Assembly (NCBI GenBank): GCA_900770525.1
Contig: CAAHDT010000027.1
Span: 62,001-126,000 of the forward strand
DNA: 64,000 nucleotides
Direction: 5' to 3'
Source: Candidatus Gastranaerophilales bacterium
Lineage (GTDB): Bacteria > Cyanobacteriota > Vampirovibrionia > Gastranaerophilales > Gastranaerophilaceae
The translations under genes were made by a program, and so were the position numbers. Numbering within the stretch: the first letter of the stretch is position 1; every line of letters starts with the position of its first letter. The notes beneath the pieces are model-generated. The model saw only the letters and a list, made by a program, of their open reading frames with translations, did no database searches and had not been told where the DNA came from. Below are positions 1 to 8,821 of the stretch, piece after piece.

Positions 1-812
1 AAAATGCACTTGTTAAACTTAACAACTCAATGTACATTGCGCATGCCCCAAGTTATGAAATTTCTACAACTGAAACATTCAACTTCAAAAACAAAGAAAT
101 TCCTGTTAACTTAGAAAAGATTTCCGAACTAAACGACATAAGCGAACCACCAACTACCGTAAACAATGCTATTTTAACCTCAAAAGTTGAAAAAATGGCA
201 GTTATGGAAAACTATAAATTCAAGCCGTTTGAATACACATTTGAACAGTGTGTGGATTTAGCAGAAAAGAACAGCCCGTCACTCAAAGCATATGATGCGA
301 CAATCGGTGCAATGAAACAGGCTTTACTATATATAAAACGCGAATATTATCCGGAAATAACAGGCTCTGTCGGTTATGGATATCGAGATACAAGCAATAC
401 AAACTCATTTAACGCAAGTATCGGACTTACGTCATCTGTAAATATATTAAGCAAAAAATATGAAATAGATAACGGAAAACTACAGGTACAACAAGCGGAA
501 AATGATTTAAATTTGGCAAAGCAAGATATTTATTTTGATGTTCAAGATGCATATATAAATATGATTCAACTTGAAAGACAAATACCACTTATGGAAGTTA
601 AAGTTAAACAAACTTTTGAAAATTTTGAACTTGCAGATGGCAGATACGGAGTCGGACTCGGAGATTACATAGAACTTCAAGATGCAAAAGTAAATTATAA
701 CAATGCGCAAAACACCTACGTTCAAGCAGTGTATAATTACAATGTTGCAAGAGCAAATTTAGAAAGACTTCTTGCCCTTCCGCAAGAAATTGAAATTACG
801 GTAGAGGACTAA
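1..812 (+). CDS. TolC-family outer membrane efflux protein (5' partial)
   Basis: This is the outer-membrane channel subunit of a tripartite exporter. The frame is open without a stop to the left edge of the window, so the gene is cut: the first visible ATG (position 30) is probably internal. The visible part is about 270 residues against a usual 400-500. From about residue 75 it has the pattern of an OEP (outer membrane efflux protein) repeat: an FEQCVDLAEKNSPSLKAYD-like helix, a strand pair (ITGSVGYGYRD), then long amphipathic helices rich in Q, N and A. The first OEP repeat would lie upstream. The stop is only 3 bases before the adaptor gene, so the genes are co-transcribed. TolC family is confident; the exported substrate is unknown. 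Confidence 0.85.
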   Translation, partial: NALVKLNNSMYIAHAPSYEISTTETFNFKNKEIPVNLEKISELNDISEPPTTVNNAILTSKVEKMAVMENYKFKPFEYTFEQCVDLAEKNSPSLKAYDATIGAMKQALLYIKREYYPEITGSVGYGYRDTSNTNSFNASIGLTSSVNILSKKYEIDNGKLQVQQAENDLNLAKQDIYFDVQDAYINMIQLERQIPLMEVKVKQTFENFELADGRYGVGLGDYIELQDAKVNYNNAQNTYVQAVYNYNVARANLERLLALPQEIEITVED

Positions 813-815
813 ACG

Positions 816-1982
816 ATGAAAATAAAAAAAAGATACGTAATAACAGCACTTGTCGCAATAGTCGTAATTGGCGGAACAATCACCTCTTCAGCGATAAAAA
901 ACAGAGTTCACTATGAAACAACTCCGATAAGCCAATGCACCATCACTCAAGTTGTTGAAGCTTCCGGAACAATTAACCCTGTAAACACGGTGAGTGTTGG
1001 TTCTACCGTATCAGGCTTAATCAAAGCGATTTACGTTGACTACAACTCTATCGTTAAAAAAGGACAATTGTTAGCTCAAATCGATCCTGCCAATTTTGAA
1101 GCAGCAGTTCAACAAAACCAAGCTCAAATAAATTCCGCAGAATCTGACATGGCAAAAATTCAAGCAGTAACGGAAATGTCCAGAAAAACATATTCCCGTT
1201 ACAAAAACTTGTACAAAAAGAATTTCATAGCGAAAAGCGAACTTGATCAGGCGGAAAGCGATTACCTATCAAATCTAGCACAAATAGGAGCTGCAAGAGC
1301 AAAAATAAATCAAGCAAGAGCATCATACAAAACAGCTATGACTAACTTGGGATACACAAAAATCATAGCACCGGTTGACGGGACAATTATTTCTCGTGAA
1401 ATAGACCTCGGGCAACCGGTTGCAGCAAGTTTCCAAGCACCTGAATTATTTACAATTGCACAAGACTTAACCAAAATGCAAATCGAAGTAAATGTATCGG
1501 AAGCCGATATCGGGAAAGTTAAAGAAGGGCAGCAAGTAACTTACACCCTTGACGGATACCCTGACAGATTATTTTACGGAAAAGTAACCCAAGTCCGAAT
1601 TTCCCCAACAACAGTTTCAAATGTAGTAACTTATTCCGTAATTGTCGGCGTTGATAATAAAGATTTAACTCTTAAACCGGGAATGACCGCAAATGTTTCA
1701 ATTATAACAAGCAAAAGTGAAGATGTTTTATGCGCTCCATCTGTAGCTTTAAAATACACACCGGAAACAGACGGCAAAAAATATCAATCTCAAGGATTAT
1801 GGATTTTAGCGAATAAAAAACCGCAAAGAATAGATATTGAAACAGGCGCAAGTGATGACACCAATATTGAAGTTAAATCTGACAAAATAAAAGTTGGTGA
1901 TAAAGTTATTATTGGTGCTTCAAACCAAGTTAAAAAAGACAAAAATTCACAACAAAGAAGAAAACCTCCTGGAATGTTCTAA
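816..1982 (+). CDS. Periplasmic adaptor subunit, HlyD/MacA type
   Basis: This membrane-fusion protein links the inner-membrane ABC transporter to the TolC-like channel. Residues about 7-27 form one N-terminal membrane anchor. Residues about 50-90 carry the first lipoyl-like half-motif (VEASGTINPVNTVSVGSTVS), followed by a helical hairpin rich in Q, A and K (about 95-180), the second lipoyl half (KIIAPVDGTIISREIDLGQP) and a beta-barrel part with the family pattern TLKPGMTANVSI. The length of 388 residues is normal for MacA-like adaptors. It lies between the TolC gene (3-base gap) and the ATPase gene (17-base gap). The C-terminal tail is basic and Pro-ended. The assignment rests on motif order and context; the macrolide specificity implied by the name MacA is not supported. 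Confidence 0.9.
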   Translation: MKIKKRYVITALVAIVVIGGTITSSAIKNRVHYETTPISQCTITQVVEASGTINPVNTVSVGSTVSGLIKAIYVDYNSIVKKGQLLAQIDPANFEAAVQQNQAQINSAESDMAKIQAVTEMSRKTYSRYKNLYKKNFIAKSELDQAESDYLSNLAQIGAARAKINQARASYKTAMTNLGYTKIIAPVDGTIISREIDLGQPVAASFQAPELFTIAQDLTKMQIEVNVSEADIGKVKEGQQVTYTLDGYPDRLFYGKVTQVRISPTTVSNVVTYSVIVGVDNKDLTLKPGMTANVSIITSKSEDVLCAPSVALKYTPETDGKKYQSQGLWILANKKPQRIDIETGASDDTNIEVKSDKIKVGDKVIIGASNQVKKDKNSQQRRKPPGMF

Positions 1983-1999
1983 AAATTGAGGGAATTTAA

Positions 2000-2704
2000 A
2001 TGAGCTTAATCGAAGTAAAAAATGCAATAAAAACATATCAAACAGGAGAAGACAGCTTCAATGCCCTAAACAATGTATCTCTAAGCGTTGAAAAAGGTGA
2101 ATTTGTTGCCATAATGGGAACATCCGGTTCCGGAAAATCTACTTTTATGAATATGCTTGGAACTCTCGACAAACCTAACTCAGGCAGCTATCATCTTGAT
2201 GGTATTGATGTTTTGTCACTAGGACCTGACGAATTGTCTGAAATCAGAAATCTTAAAATGGGGTTTGTATTCCAAGGATTCAACCTAATCTCAAGAACAA
2301 CCGCCTTAGAAAATGTTGAACTTCCAATGATTTACAAAGGAATTCCGGAAGAAGAAAGAATTGCAAGAGCAAAAGCCGCATTGAAAATTGTCGGACTTGA
2401 AAAACGCGAAGAGCATATGCCAAACCAAATGTCAGGCGGTCAACAACAAAGAGTTGCAATTGCAAGAGCAATAATTAACGACCCTCCACTAATTCTGGCA
2501 GATGAACCGACTGGGAACCTTGACACAAGAACAAGTATTGAAGTTATGGAATTTTTTGTCAAACTGAACAAAGACATGGGTAAAACAATTGTATTGGTAA
2601 CCCACGAACCTGATATTGCACAATACTGCAAAAGAGTTGTTCGCTTCAAAGATGGGAACATTGTTTCAGACAAAATTAACGAGCACACAACTATTCCATA
2701 CTAA
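2000..2704 (+). CDS. ABC transporter ATP-binding protein (MacB/LolD type)
   Basis: This is the cytoplasmic ATPase of the exporter. Walker A is GTSGSGKST (residues 40-48), the Q-loop is FQGFN (about 91-95), the ABC signature MSGGQQQRVAIARA starts at about 144, Walker B with its catalytic Glu is LILADEPTGNLD (about 164-175), and the H-loop lies in VLVTHEPD. All catalytic elements are present at the normal length of 234 residues. The sequence belongs to the LolD/MacB N-terminal group that works with FtsX-like permeases, which fits the permease gene 19 bases downstream. In MacB of Enterobacteria, ATPase and permease are one protein; here they are separate. Confidence 0.95.
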   Translation: MSLIEVKNAIKTYQTGEDSFNALNNVSLSVEKGEFVAIMGTSGSGKSTFMNMLGTLDKPNSGSYHLDGIDVLSLGPDELSEIRNLKMGFVFQGFNLISRTTALENVELPMIYKGIPEEERIARAKAALKIVGLEKREEHMPNQMSGGQQQRVAIARAIINDPPLILADEPTGNLDTRTSIEVMEFFVKLNKDMGKTIVLVTHEPDIAQYCKRVVRFKDGNIVSDKINEHTTIPY

Positions 2705-2723
2705 TTAACGGAGAAAACACTAA

Positions 2724-3953
2724 ATGATTGACTTCAAATCAACATTAATAATGGCAATTAGATCATTAAAAATAAACAAAATGCGTTCAATACTTACCAG
2801 TCTTGGGATTATTATCGGGGTGAGTGCAGTAATCATAATGCTTGCTGTAGGTTCCGGAGCCAGCAAAAAAATTGCGAAAGATATGGAATCAATGGGCTCA
2901 AACTTGTTAATGGTACGTTCAGCCTCTGCAAATTCCGGCGGAGTAAGAATGGGATTCGGGACAAAACCTTCGCTAACGCTCAAAGACGCAGATGCTATTT
3001 CTAAAAATTGCCGTGGTATACTTGCAGTTGCGCCATATTCTTCAGGAACAGAACAGTTAACCTATGGAAACCAAAACTGGTCAACAACAGTTGGGGGCAC
3101 CACCGCATCATATTTATTCATAAGAAACTATGAAATTTCAAATGGACGAAATATCACCGGAGAAGATGTCCAAAACAATGCAAAAATTGCAATTATCGGA
3201 AACACGGTCGCAACAGAATTGTTTGGAGATGTTGATCCGATTAATAAAACAATGAGAATAGGAAGTGTTCCGTTTAAAATTGTCGGACTTCTTAAAACAA
3301 AAGGACAAAGCGGTATGGGGATGGATCAAGATGACCTTGTGTTTATTCCTATTACAACAGCCCAGAAAAAAGTTTTCGGAACTGATTTTCCGGGAACCGT
3401 AAAAATGATTAACGTTAAAGCAACCGATTCTGAAATACTAGACTCTACCCAAGAAGATATTACTGATTTACTAAAAAAAAGACATCATATAGGTAAAACT
3501 CAAGATAACGATTTTGAAATAAGAAACCTTGCAGAAATGCAAGAAACAATTAAATCTTCAGCTAAAACAATGTCAATTTTACTGGGAGCAATTGCCTCTG
3601 TATCACTTCTTGTAGGTGGTATCGGGATTATGAATATTATGCTTGTTTCAGTAACAGAAAGAACTAAAGAAATCGGTATCCGTATGGCTATTGGCGCAAA
3701 AGCAAGCGACATAAGGATTCAGTTTTTAATTGAGTCGTTTTTGTTATCTATTATTGGTGGAATTGTCGGGGTAATAATCGGAGTTGTAGGAGCAAAATCC
3801 ATAGAACTGTTTTCGAGTATGAGTATTGCAATATCATGGTTTTCTATAGCATTGGCACTTGGATTTTCAGGAGCAATCGGCGTACTTTTTGGATATTATC
3901 CCGCATACAAAGCCTCTTTGCTAAACCCAATTGATGCCTTGAGATACGAATAG
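2724..3953 (+). CDS. ABC transporter permease, MacB/FtsX type
   Basis: This is the inner-membrane permease of the exporter. One N-terminal membrane segment (residues about 17-42, with the family pattern MRSILTSLGIIIGVSAVI) is followed by a large periplasmic MacB_PCD-type domain (about 45-270). A C-terminal FtsX domain has three membrane segments, beginning near ASVSLLVGGIGIMNIMLVSV and containing the coupling pattern ERTKEIGIRMAIGA. The length of 409 residues suits the permease half of a MacB system. It is the last gene of the four-gene exporter operon, which ends at a bidirectional terminator at 4001-4032. It probably exports peptides, lipophilic compounds or toxins, but the substrate cannot be told from sequence. 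Confidence 0.93.
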   Translation: MIDFKSTLIMAIRSLKINKMRSILTSLGIIIGVSAVIIMLAVGSGASKKIAKDMESMGSNLLMVRSASANSGGVRMGFGTKPSLTLKDADAISKNCRGILAVAPYSSGTEQLTYGNQNWSTTVGGTTASYLFIRNYEISNGRNITGEDVQNNAKIAIIGNTVATELFGDVDPINKTMRIGSVPFKIVGLLKTKGQSGMGMDQDDLVFIPITTAQKKVFGTDFPGTVKMINVKATDSEILDSTQEDITDLLKKRHHIGKTQDNDFEIRNLAEMQETIKSSAKTMSILLGAIASVSLLVGGIGIMNIMLVSVTERTKEIGIRMAIGAKASDIRIQFLIESFLLSIIGGIVGVIIGVVGAKSIELFSSMSIAISWFSIALALGFSGAIGVLFGYYPAYKASLLNPIDALRYE

Positions 3954-4000
3954 GGTGATTTCTTTTAACGACAACAAACAATAAAAAACAAAAGATACAA

Positions 4001-4036
4001 AAACTCCCTAAAGTCTAGACCTTAGGGAGTTTTTCT
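4001..4036. terminator. Bidirectional intrinsic terminator
   Basis: An 11-bp perfect stem (4001-4011 with 4022-4032) encloses a 10-base loop that itself contains the palindrome GTCTAGAC. T runs follow the stem on both strands, so it can end both the exporter operon from the left and the YtxH gene from the right. Confidence 0.9.
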
Positions 4037-4051
4037 TACTAAGTTATATAA

Positions 4052-4321
4052 TTATGATGCAGGTTCTTCAGATTTTTTATCAAGAAGTTTTTGTAATTTT
4101 TCTCTAATTTCGTCACCTTTTTTCTGCATATCAGAAACAACGTCATCCGCCTTTGATTGAATTTCTTTTACTGTTTCATCTGCACGTCTTGCGGCATCTT
4201 TTGCAGAATCAGCTAACATTGCACGAGTTTCTTCACCTGATTTTGGTGCAAGTAAAATACCTGCAATAGCGCCTATCGCACCACCTACAATAAAACCTGC
4301 TAAAAATTTAGTTGCTGACAT
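4052..4321 (-). CDS. YtxH domain-containing small membrane protein
   Basis: This is an 89-residue protein with an N-terminal glycine-rich hydrophobic segment (FLAGFIVGGAIGAIAGILLAP) followed by the KSGEETR pattern typical of YtxH proteins, then a charged, probably coiled-coil tail rich in K, D and E. The ATG at 4321 is chosen because AGGAG sits 8 bases before it; an upstream GTG at 4330 would overlap that ribosome binding site. YtxH proteins are envelope- or stress-associated; no precise role is known. It is the last gene of a leftward group with a DUF948-like gene and another YtxH gene. Confidence 0.85.
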   Translation of the reverse strand: MSATKFLAGFIVGGAIGAIAGILLAPKSGEETRAMLADSAKDAARRADETVKEIQSKADDVVSDMQKKGDEIREKLQKLLDKKSEEPAS

Positions 4322-4368
4322 AATATTCACTCCTTTTCTTTTCAGTAATGATTAACTATTTGCTGTAA

Positions 4369-4728
4369 TTATTTTTTTGAAAACATTTTCCAAGCCACAT
4401 TAAACCCTTTAAGCAGCCCTGAAAATATAGTTCCTGTTACAGCTTTTGTTTTTCCAAAGGTTCTTTCAACTGCCCCTTTGAAAGTATCCATATTTTGATC
4501 CGTATTTTTTACAATATTATTAATTGAATGAAGAGTTTCGTTCAATTCTCCAAGTGTCGGCTTCAACTCGGTATTTAATAATATTGAAGTTTGATTTAAA
4601 TTTTTTGCTAACGCAGATAAATCAATGAGCAATTTCACAAGAAAAACAGCAACAACAATAACAATAATCCCTGTTACCCATGCCAGAAAAGTTAACCCTT
4701 GATTAAGTGCGATTTGTGAAAAATCCAT
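4369..4728 (-). CDS. DUF948-like membrane protein
   Basis: This is a 119-residue protein with one membrane segment at residues about 14-36 (FLAWVTGIIVIVVAVFLVKLL) followed by an amphipathic helical stretch with regularly spaced L, N and I (about 40-85), the pattern of DUF948 proteins. It is flanked on both sides by YtxH genes, an arrangement that recurs in many Gram-positive and related genomes and suggests a shared envelope or general-stress role. The molecular function is unknown. Confidence 0.8.
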   Translation of the reverse strand: MDFSQIALNQGLTFLAWVTGIIVIVVAVFLVKLLIDLSALAKNLNQTSILLNTELKPTLGELNETLHSINNIVKNTDQNMDTFKGAVERTFGKTKAVTGTIFSGLLKGFNVAWKMFSKK

Positions 4729-4747
4729 AATTTAAAGTCCTTTACTT

Positions 4748-5059
4748 TTAGTATTCGAAATCGTTTTCAGCCTCTTCCAGCTCTTTTGCCTTTTGAAGCT
4801 TATTAGATTTTATCATATTATTCAATTTTCTAAATTGTCTTTCCAGCTTATATTTTGCTAAGTCAACAGACTCAAGGGCTTGTTTTTTAGCTTCATGAAT
4901 TGCAGGAGAATTTTTTTCATAAAATTCGCAAGCAGCATCTTTCAATTGACGTCTTGATTCTTCTCCCGGTTTTGGAGCATACAAAACACCTGCAATAATA
5001 CCACCAACAACCCCTGCCATCAGACCAAGTCCAAACGCTAATGTCTTATTTTTGCACAT
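4748..5059 (-). CDS. YtxH domain-containing protein
   Basis: This is a 103-residue protein starting with a hydrophobic glycine-rich segment (residues about 7-27, GLGLMAGVVGGIIAGVLYAP) and the KPGEESRRQLKD pattern of YtxH proteins. A helical tail with alternating K and L/A follows, ending in an acidic EELEEAEND-like stretch. It lies 19 bases upstream of the DUF948-like gene on the same strand, so the three small genes probably form one transcript. It is a paralogue of the gene at 4052-4321, sharing the same head but with a longer tail. Confidence 0.83.
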   Translation of the reverse strand: MCKNKTLAFGLGLMAGVVGGIIAGVLYAPKPGEESRRQLKDAACEFYEKNSPAIHEAKKQALESVDLAKYKLERQFRKLNNMIKSNKLQKAKELEEAENDFEY

Positions 5060-5118
5060 AATAACCTCGCTTTTCGTATTTCAATTTGTGATACCAATTA
5101 TAACATATTTTGAAAATT

Positions 5119-5490
5119 TTACAAGCTCCCTACAACAGGAATACTATCCCAACATTCTTTTAAAAACACAGCATATTGGCAATAAGTAGCCGCTTTTTTA
5201 AATTTAACTTTCATAATTAGAAGGATTAAATATATCAAAACTAAATTTATAATCCTCTGCCAAAATTCAATTTTCTTTTTCTCTAAGAACTGAATTCCTT
5301 TTTCAATGTAATCTTGTGTTACACAAATACATTGCCTGAATTTTTTAATAGCAGACAACAATATGGAAGAATTAGTAACAACAGTTTTATCTAACGCTTT
5401 CACTTTTTTGTCAACACGATAAATCCAGCAAATAATATCTTTTGCCAAAACCAATTCTGCTATAAAAATTATTGCAATAAATACATACAT
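5119..5490 (-). CDS. Small membrane protein of unknown function
   Basis: This is a 123-residue protein that I do not recognise. It has a hydrophobic N-terminus (residues 1-20), a charged middle with several Cys (CICVTQDY) and a second hydrophobic segment at about 80-93 (IINLVLIYLILLIM), so it probably spans the membrane once or twice. It is the first gene of the leftward small-membrane-protein group, 59 bases before the YtxH gene, and is divergent from murT. Open-frame length, AT-rich but coding-like codon use and context support it as real. No domain can be named. Confidence 0.6.
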   Translation of the reverse strand: MYVFIAIIFIAELVLAKDIICWIYRVDKKVKALDKTVVTNSSILLSAIKKFRQCICVTQDYIEKGIQFLEKKKIEFWQRIINLVLIYLILLIMKVKFKKAATYCQYAVFLKECWDSIPVVGSL

Positions 5491-5571
5491 TTCTTTTTTC
5501 TCAAATTTTGTATTATAATTGTGATTATAAGTTAATAATCATGATAAAAAAATACGTCTAAAGGACTATTT

Positions 5572-6903
5572 ATGTATAAAAAACTAAAATTTTACCTATC
5601 ATTAATACTTGCAAGAAGTGCCTACCTCGGGATAAAATTATTTTCAAATTCTTCAGGAACTTCTTTTGCAGGTAAAACAGTATTAAAATTCTATCCGGAA
5701 TTTTTATCGCATTGTGGAGATTATATAAAAGAAAAGAACATTACAATAAGCGGTACAAACGGGAAAACAACAACTTCCGGACTTGTTTCACATATTTTGG
5801 AAACAAGCGGAAAATCCGTAATCCATAACTTGAAAGGCGCCAATATGCTAACAGGAGTAGCAAATGTTTTTGCTTTGACTCTCGCTCCTTTTAAGAGATT
5901 TGACTACTCCGTCATTGAATCAGATGAAGCTTATTTAAACAAACTATACGACTATATGAAGTCAGACTATTTAGTTGTAACAAACCTTTTCAGAGATCAA
6001 TTGGACAGATATGGAGAACTTGCAACAACCGCCTCTTTTATTCAGAAAGCAATTGACAAAAATCCGGATTTAACACTTATTTTAAACGCAGATGACCCGT
6101 TAGTTACAAATTTTGGAAAAAATAGAGATAAAGTTGTTTACTACGGTTTTGAAAATGTTGAATATGATTATGATATTGAAAAATCGAATGCTCCAACTGA
6201 GGTATTTAATTGTACTTGCGGAAAACCTTTAGAATATTCTAAACAGTTTTTTGCTCAACAAGGTCACTATCACTGTTCTTGCGGATTTTCAAGACCAATA
6301 TGCGATTATTCAGCAGATGTAAAAGTCGGGATGGAATATTCTATTCTCCATGTAAAACATAATGAGAAAACTTATGAATTTACAACACATCTGGTTGGCT
6401 TATACAATGCCTACAATGCACTTGCGGCAATTGCTTTTGCATTTAAAAACGGAATTTCCGCAGAGATAATCCAACAAGCACTAAATTCATTCCACTCAAT
6501 TTTTGGAAGAACAGAACAACGGACTATAAACGGACACCCAACACTAATCCAACTTATTAAAAATCCGACAGGGGCAAGTGAAGTCTTAAAAACCGTAGAT
6601 TTAGACTCAAATATAGTTATCGCTATCAACGATAATTACGCTGACGGGAGAGATATTTCTTGGCTATGGGATAGTGATTTTGAGCAGTTGAAAAACGCAA
6701 AAAAACTTGTTATAACATCCGGAATTCGCGCAAACGATATGGCTACTCGCCTTAAGTATGCAGGAATTCCTCAAGATAAGATTAAAATAGAACCTTCAAT
6801 AAAGAAGGCTATTGAACTTGCTGTATCGGCAGATAACAATGAACACGTAACAATTTTGCCATCATATACGGCATTGCTAAAAATTAATAAGGAGAAATTT
6901 TAA
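5572..6903 (+). CDS. murT: MurT-like Mur ligase family protein (lipid II isoglutaminyl synthase subunit)
   Basis: MurT with its partner GatD amidates the alpha-carboxyl of D-Glu in lipid II. The P-loop ISGTNGKTTTSG is at residues 60-71; the family pattern VIESDEAYL and the NLFRDQLDRYGE motif follow. A four-Cys zinc ribbon (CTCGKP ... HCSCGF, residues about 215-243) is typical of MurT, and the C-terminal DUF1727-type domain contains NDNYADGRDISWLWD. The length of 443 residues is normal. The usual next gene, gatD (glutamine amidotransferase), is absent: pdxJ follows after one base. MurT family is confident; operation as an amidating complex depends on a gatD elsewhere in the genome. Confidence 0.88.
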   Translation: MYKKLKFYLSLILARSAYLGIKLFSNSSGTSFAGKTVLKFYPEFLSHCGDYIKEKNITISGTNGKTTTSGLVSHILETSGKSVIHNLKGANMLTGVANVFALTLAPFKRFDYSVIESDEAYLNKLYDYMKSDYLVVTNLFRDQLDRYGELATTASFIQKAIDKNPDLTLILNADDPLVTNFGKNRDKVVYYGFENVEYDYDIEKSNAPTEVFNCTCGKPLEYSKQFFAQQGHYHCSCGFSRPICDYSADVKVGMEYSILHVKHNEKTYEFTTHLVGLYNAYNALAAIAFAFKNGISAEIIQQALNSFHSIFGRTEQRTINGHPTLIQLIKNPTGASEVLKTVDLDSNIVIAINDNYADGRDISWLWDSDFEQLKNAKKLVITSGIRANDMATRLKYAGIPQDKIKIEPSIKKAIELAVSADNNEHVTILPSYTALLKINKEKF

Positions 6904-6904
6904 T

Positions 6905-7615
6905 ATGCTATTAGGTGTAAATATAGATCACGTTGCAACTTTAAGAAATGCCAGAGGCGGAAATGAACCGAATGTAATAAAAGCGGCGGACATTTGCGAA
7001 CAAAACGGTGCAACTTCAATTACAACCCACCTTCGAGAAGACAGAAGACATATTAAGGATGAAGATGTAAGAACATTAATAAAAACAATCAAAACTAAAC
7101 TAAACCTTGAAATGGCGATGGCTGATGATATTCAAAAAATCGCATTAGAAATTTTACCATATTCAATATGTCTTGTTCCAGAAAAAAGACAGGAAGTCAC
7201 AACTGAAGGTGGCTTGGACGTAGCCGGACAACTTGAAAGAGTAACCAATTTTATCAAACCGCTCTTAGATGTCGGTATAGTTGTAAGTTTATTTATTGAC
7301 CCGACAGAAGAACAAGTTAGAGCAGCAGCGAAAACCGGAGCACAATTTATAGAAATGCACACCGGAACATACTCAGAAGCTTTCGGCACCGAAAATGAAG
7401 AAAAAGAATTTTTAAACTTAAAAAATGCTGCAGCTTTAGCACAAAGTTTAGGACTAAAAGTTAATGCCGGACACGGATTAAATTATGAAAATGTTCACAG
7501 AATGCATGAAATTGATGGACTTTATGAATTAAATATCGGACACAGTATTATATCAAGAGCCGTATTTACAGGTTTGCCGGAAGCTGTTCATACAATGGCA
7601 GACTTAATTAAGTAA
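6905..7615 (+). CDS. pdxJ: Pyridoxine 5'-phosphate synthase
   Basis: PdxJ condenses 3-amino-1-hydroxyacetone 1-phosphate with 1-deoxy-D-xylulose 5-phosphate to form pyridoxine 5'-phosphate, the last ring-forming step of DXP-dependent vitamin B6 synthesis. The sequence shows the family start (LGVNIDHVATLRNARGG), the HLREDRRHI and LEMAMA motifs, the CLVPEKRQEVTTEGGLDV stretch, and the C-terminal NAGHGLNYENV and NIGHSIISRA phosphate-binding patterns. The length of 236 residues is normal. The start follows the murT stop by one base. Its presence implies the DXP-dependent route rather than PdxS/PdxT. Confidence 0.97.
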   Translation: MLLGVNIDHVATLRNARGGNEPNVIKAADICEQNGATSITTHLREDRRHIKDEDVRTLIKTIKTKLNLEMAMADDIQKIALEILPYSICLVPEKRQEVTTEGGLDVAGQLERVTNFIKPLLDVGIVVSLFIDPTEEQVRAAAKTGAQFIEMHTGTYSEAFGTENEEKEFLNLKNAAALAQSLGLKVNAGHGLNYENVHRMHEIDGLYELNIGHSIISRAVFTGLPEAVHTMADLIK

Positions 7616-7624
7616 GGAAAAGTT

Positions 7625-7939
7625 ATGAAATCAAGAGAAGAAATAATTGAAGAAATGCAACAAGTAGTAGAGCAAATGCGCTTAGATGATATTGAGGATA
7701 ATCCAGATTCAGAAATCGAAACATTTGAGTGCGATTGTTGCGGTCAAGAAAAAATGCTTGCCGGTTCTATTGAATATAGCGGATACAGATTATGTAACGA
7801 TTGTGTACTACTTGCAGAAACCGGTTTTGCATTAGAAAAAATCAAAGACATTCAAGAATTGATTGATGCAATGGAAGATAAACGCCTAGAAGGTCTTTGT
7901 TCTATTGTTAAAGAAGAAGAACTCAAAAAATTCAATTAG
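7625..7939 (+). CDS. Small Cys-rich (zinc-ribbon-like) protein of unknown function
   Basis: This is a 104-residue protein not recognised as a named family. The N-terminus is an acidic helix (EEIIEEMQQVVEQMRLDD). A treble-clef-like knuckle pair follows at residues about 36-60, CDCCGQEKM then YRLCNDC, consistent with one bound zinc. The C-terminus is again helical and acidic. It begins 9 bases after pdxJ and is followed 12 bases on by the PHP phosphatase, so it is co-transcribed with both. The Cys pattern suggests a small metal-binding adaptor; no function is proposed. Confidence 0.75.
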   Translation: MKSREEIIEEMQQVVEQMRLDDIEDNPDSEIETFECDCCGQEKMLAGSIEYSGYRLCNDCVLLAETGFALEKIKDIQELIDAMEDKRLEGLCSIVKEEELKKFN

Positions 7940-7951
7940 GGGAAAATAAAA

Positions 7952-8737
7952 ATGCTTGCAGATTACCATATGCACACAAGTTTTAGTGACGATTCAAGTT
8001 ATCCTATGAAAGACTGTATTGAACGCGCTATTTCGTTAGGTTTTGATGAAATTTGTTTTACTGAACACATTGACCACGGATGTGCAAATTCTTTTTGTTG
8101 CAATTGCAAAGATTATTATTCTGCCTTTCAAAAATACAAATCTGAATACCTTGATAAAATCACGCTCAAATTCGGAATAGAATTTGGGATGCAAGCACAT
8201 CACAAAAATTATTTTGATAATATTTTTGAACAATACCCGTTTGATTTTGCACTTTTATCTTTTCATCAAGTTGAAGATAAAGAGTTGTGGAATCAAGATT
8301 TTCAAAACGGAAAAACGCAAGATGAATATAACAGAATATATTTTGAAGAAATGTATAACACGGTAAAAGTCTTTGATAATTTCAGTGTTTTAGCCCATAT
8401 GGATTTAATGAGAAGATATGATAGGTTTGGGGAATATCCTTTCGAAAAAGAAAAAGATATTGTAGAAAAAATTCTAAAACTCGTTATTGAAAAAGGAAAG
8501 GGGATAGAACTGAATACATCATCATTCAGATATAAATTAAACGACTTAACTCCTTCTAGAGATATTTTAAAATTATACAGAGAACTTGGCGGAGAAATAA
8601 TAACAATCGGCTCAGATTCTCACAGGGCAGAACAACTTGGTCAAAATGTTCAATTTGCACGAGAAGAGTTGAAACGATTGGGCTATAAATATTTTTGCAC
8701 CTTCGACAAGATGACTCCAATTTTTAACAAATTATAA
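7952..8737 (+). CDS. PHP-domain phosphatase, HisJ-type histidinol-phosphatase family
   Basis: This is a 261-residue PHP-fold metal-dependent phosphoesterase. The first metal motif is DYHMHTSFSDDS (residues 4-15), followed by ICFTEHIDHG (about 35-44), a GIEFGM motif, the FDFALLSFHQVEDKE segment typical of HisJ histidinol-phosphatases, VLAHMDLMRRY (about 147-157), and ITIGSDSHRAEQLGQN near the end with the last metal ligands (D, H). HisJ removes phosphate from L-histidinol phosphate in histidine synthesis. No other his gene is nearby, so a related phosphoesterase role remains possible. It is the last gene of the murT-pdxJ group. Confidence 0.88.
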   Translation: MLADYHMHTSFSDDSSYPMKDCIERAISLGFDEICFTEHIDHGCANSFCCNCKDYYSAFQKYKSEYLDKITLKFGIEFGMQAHHKNYFDNIFEQYPFDFALLSFHQVEDKELWNQDFQNGKTQDEYNRIYFEEMYNTVKVFDNFSVLAHMDLMRRYDRFGEYPFEKEKDIVEKILKLVIEKGKGIELNTSSFRYKLNDLTPSRDILKLYRELGGEIITIGSDSHRAEQLGQNVQFAREELKRLGYKYFCTFDKMTPIFNKL

Positions 8738-8769
8738 TCATTCAACTTGACTAAGAATCTACGAATATC

Positions 8770-8798
8770 TTGAAATCTCTATTAAATAATGTTATAAT
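8770..8798 (+). promoter_or_regulatory. Sigma70-type promoter of the prepilin gene
   Basis: TTGAAA (8770-8775), 17-base spacer, TATAAT (8793-8798). The start codon at 8822 follows after AGGAGAG, giving a short leader. Confidence 0.8.
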
Positions 8799-8821
8799 TG
8801 AACTATTAAAAGGAGAGTCAT

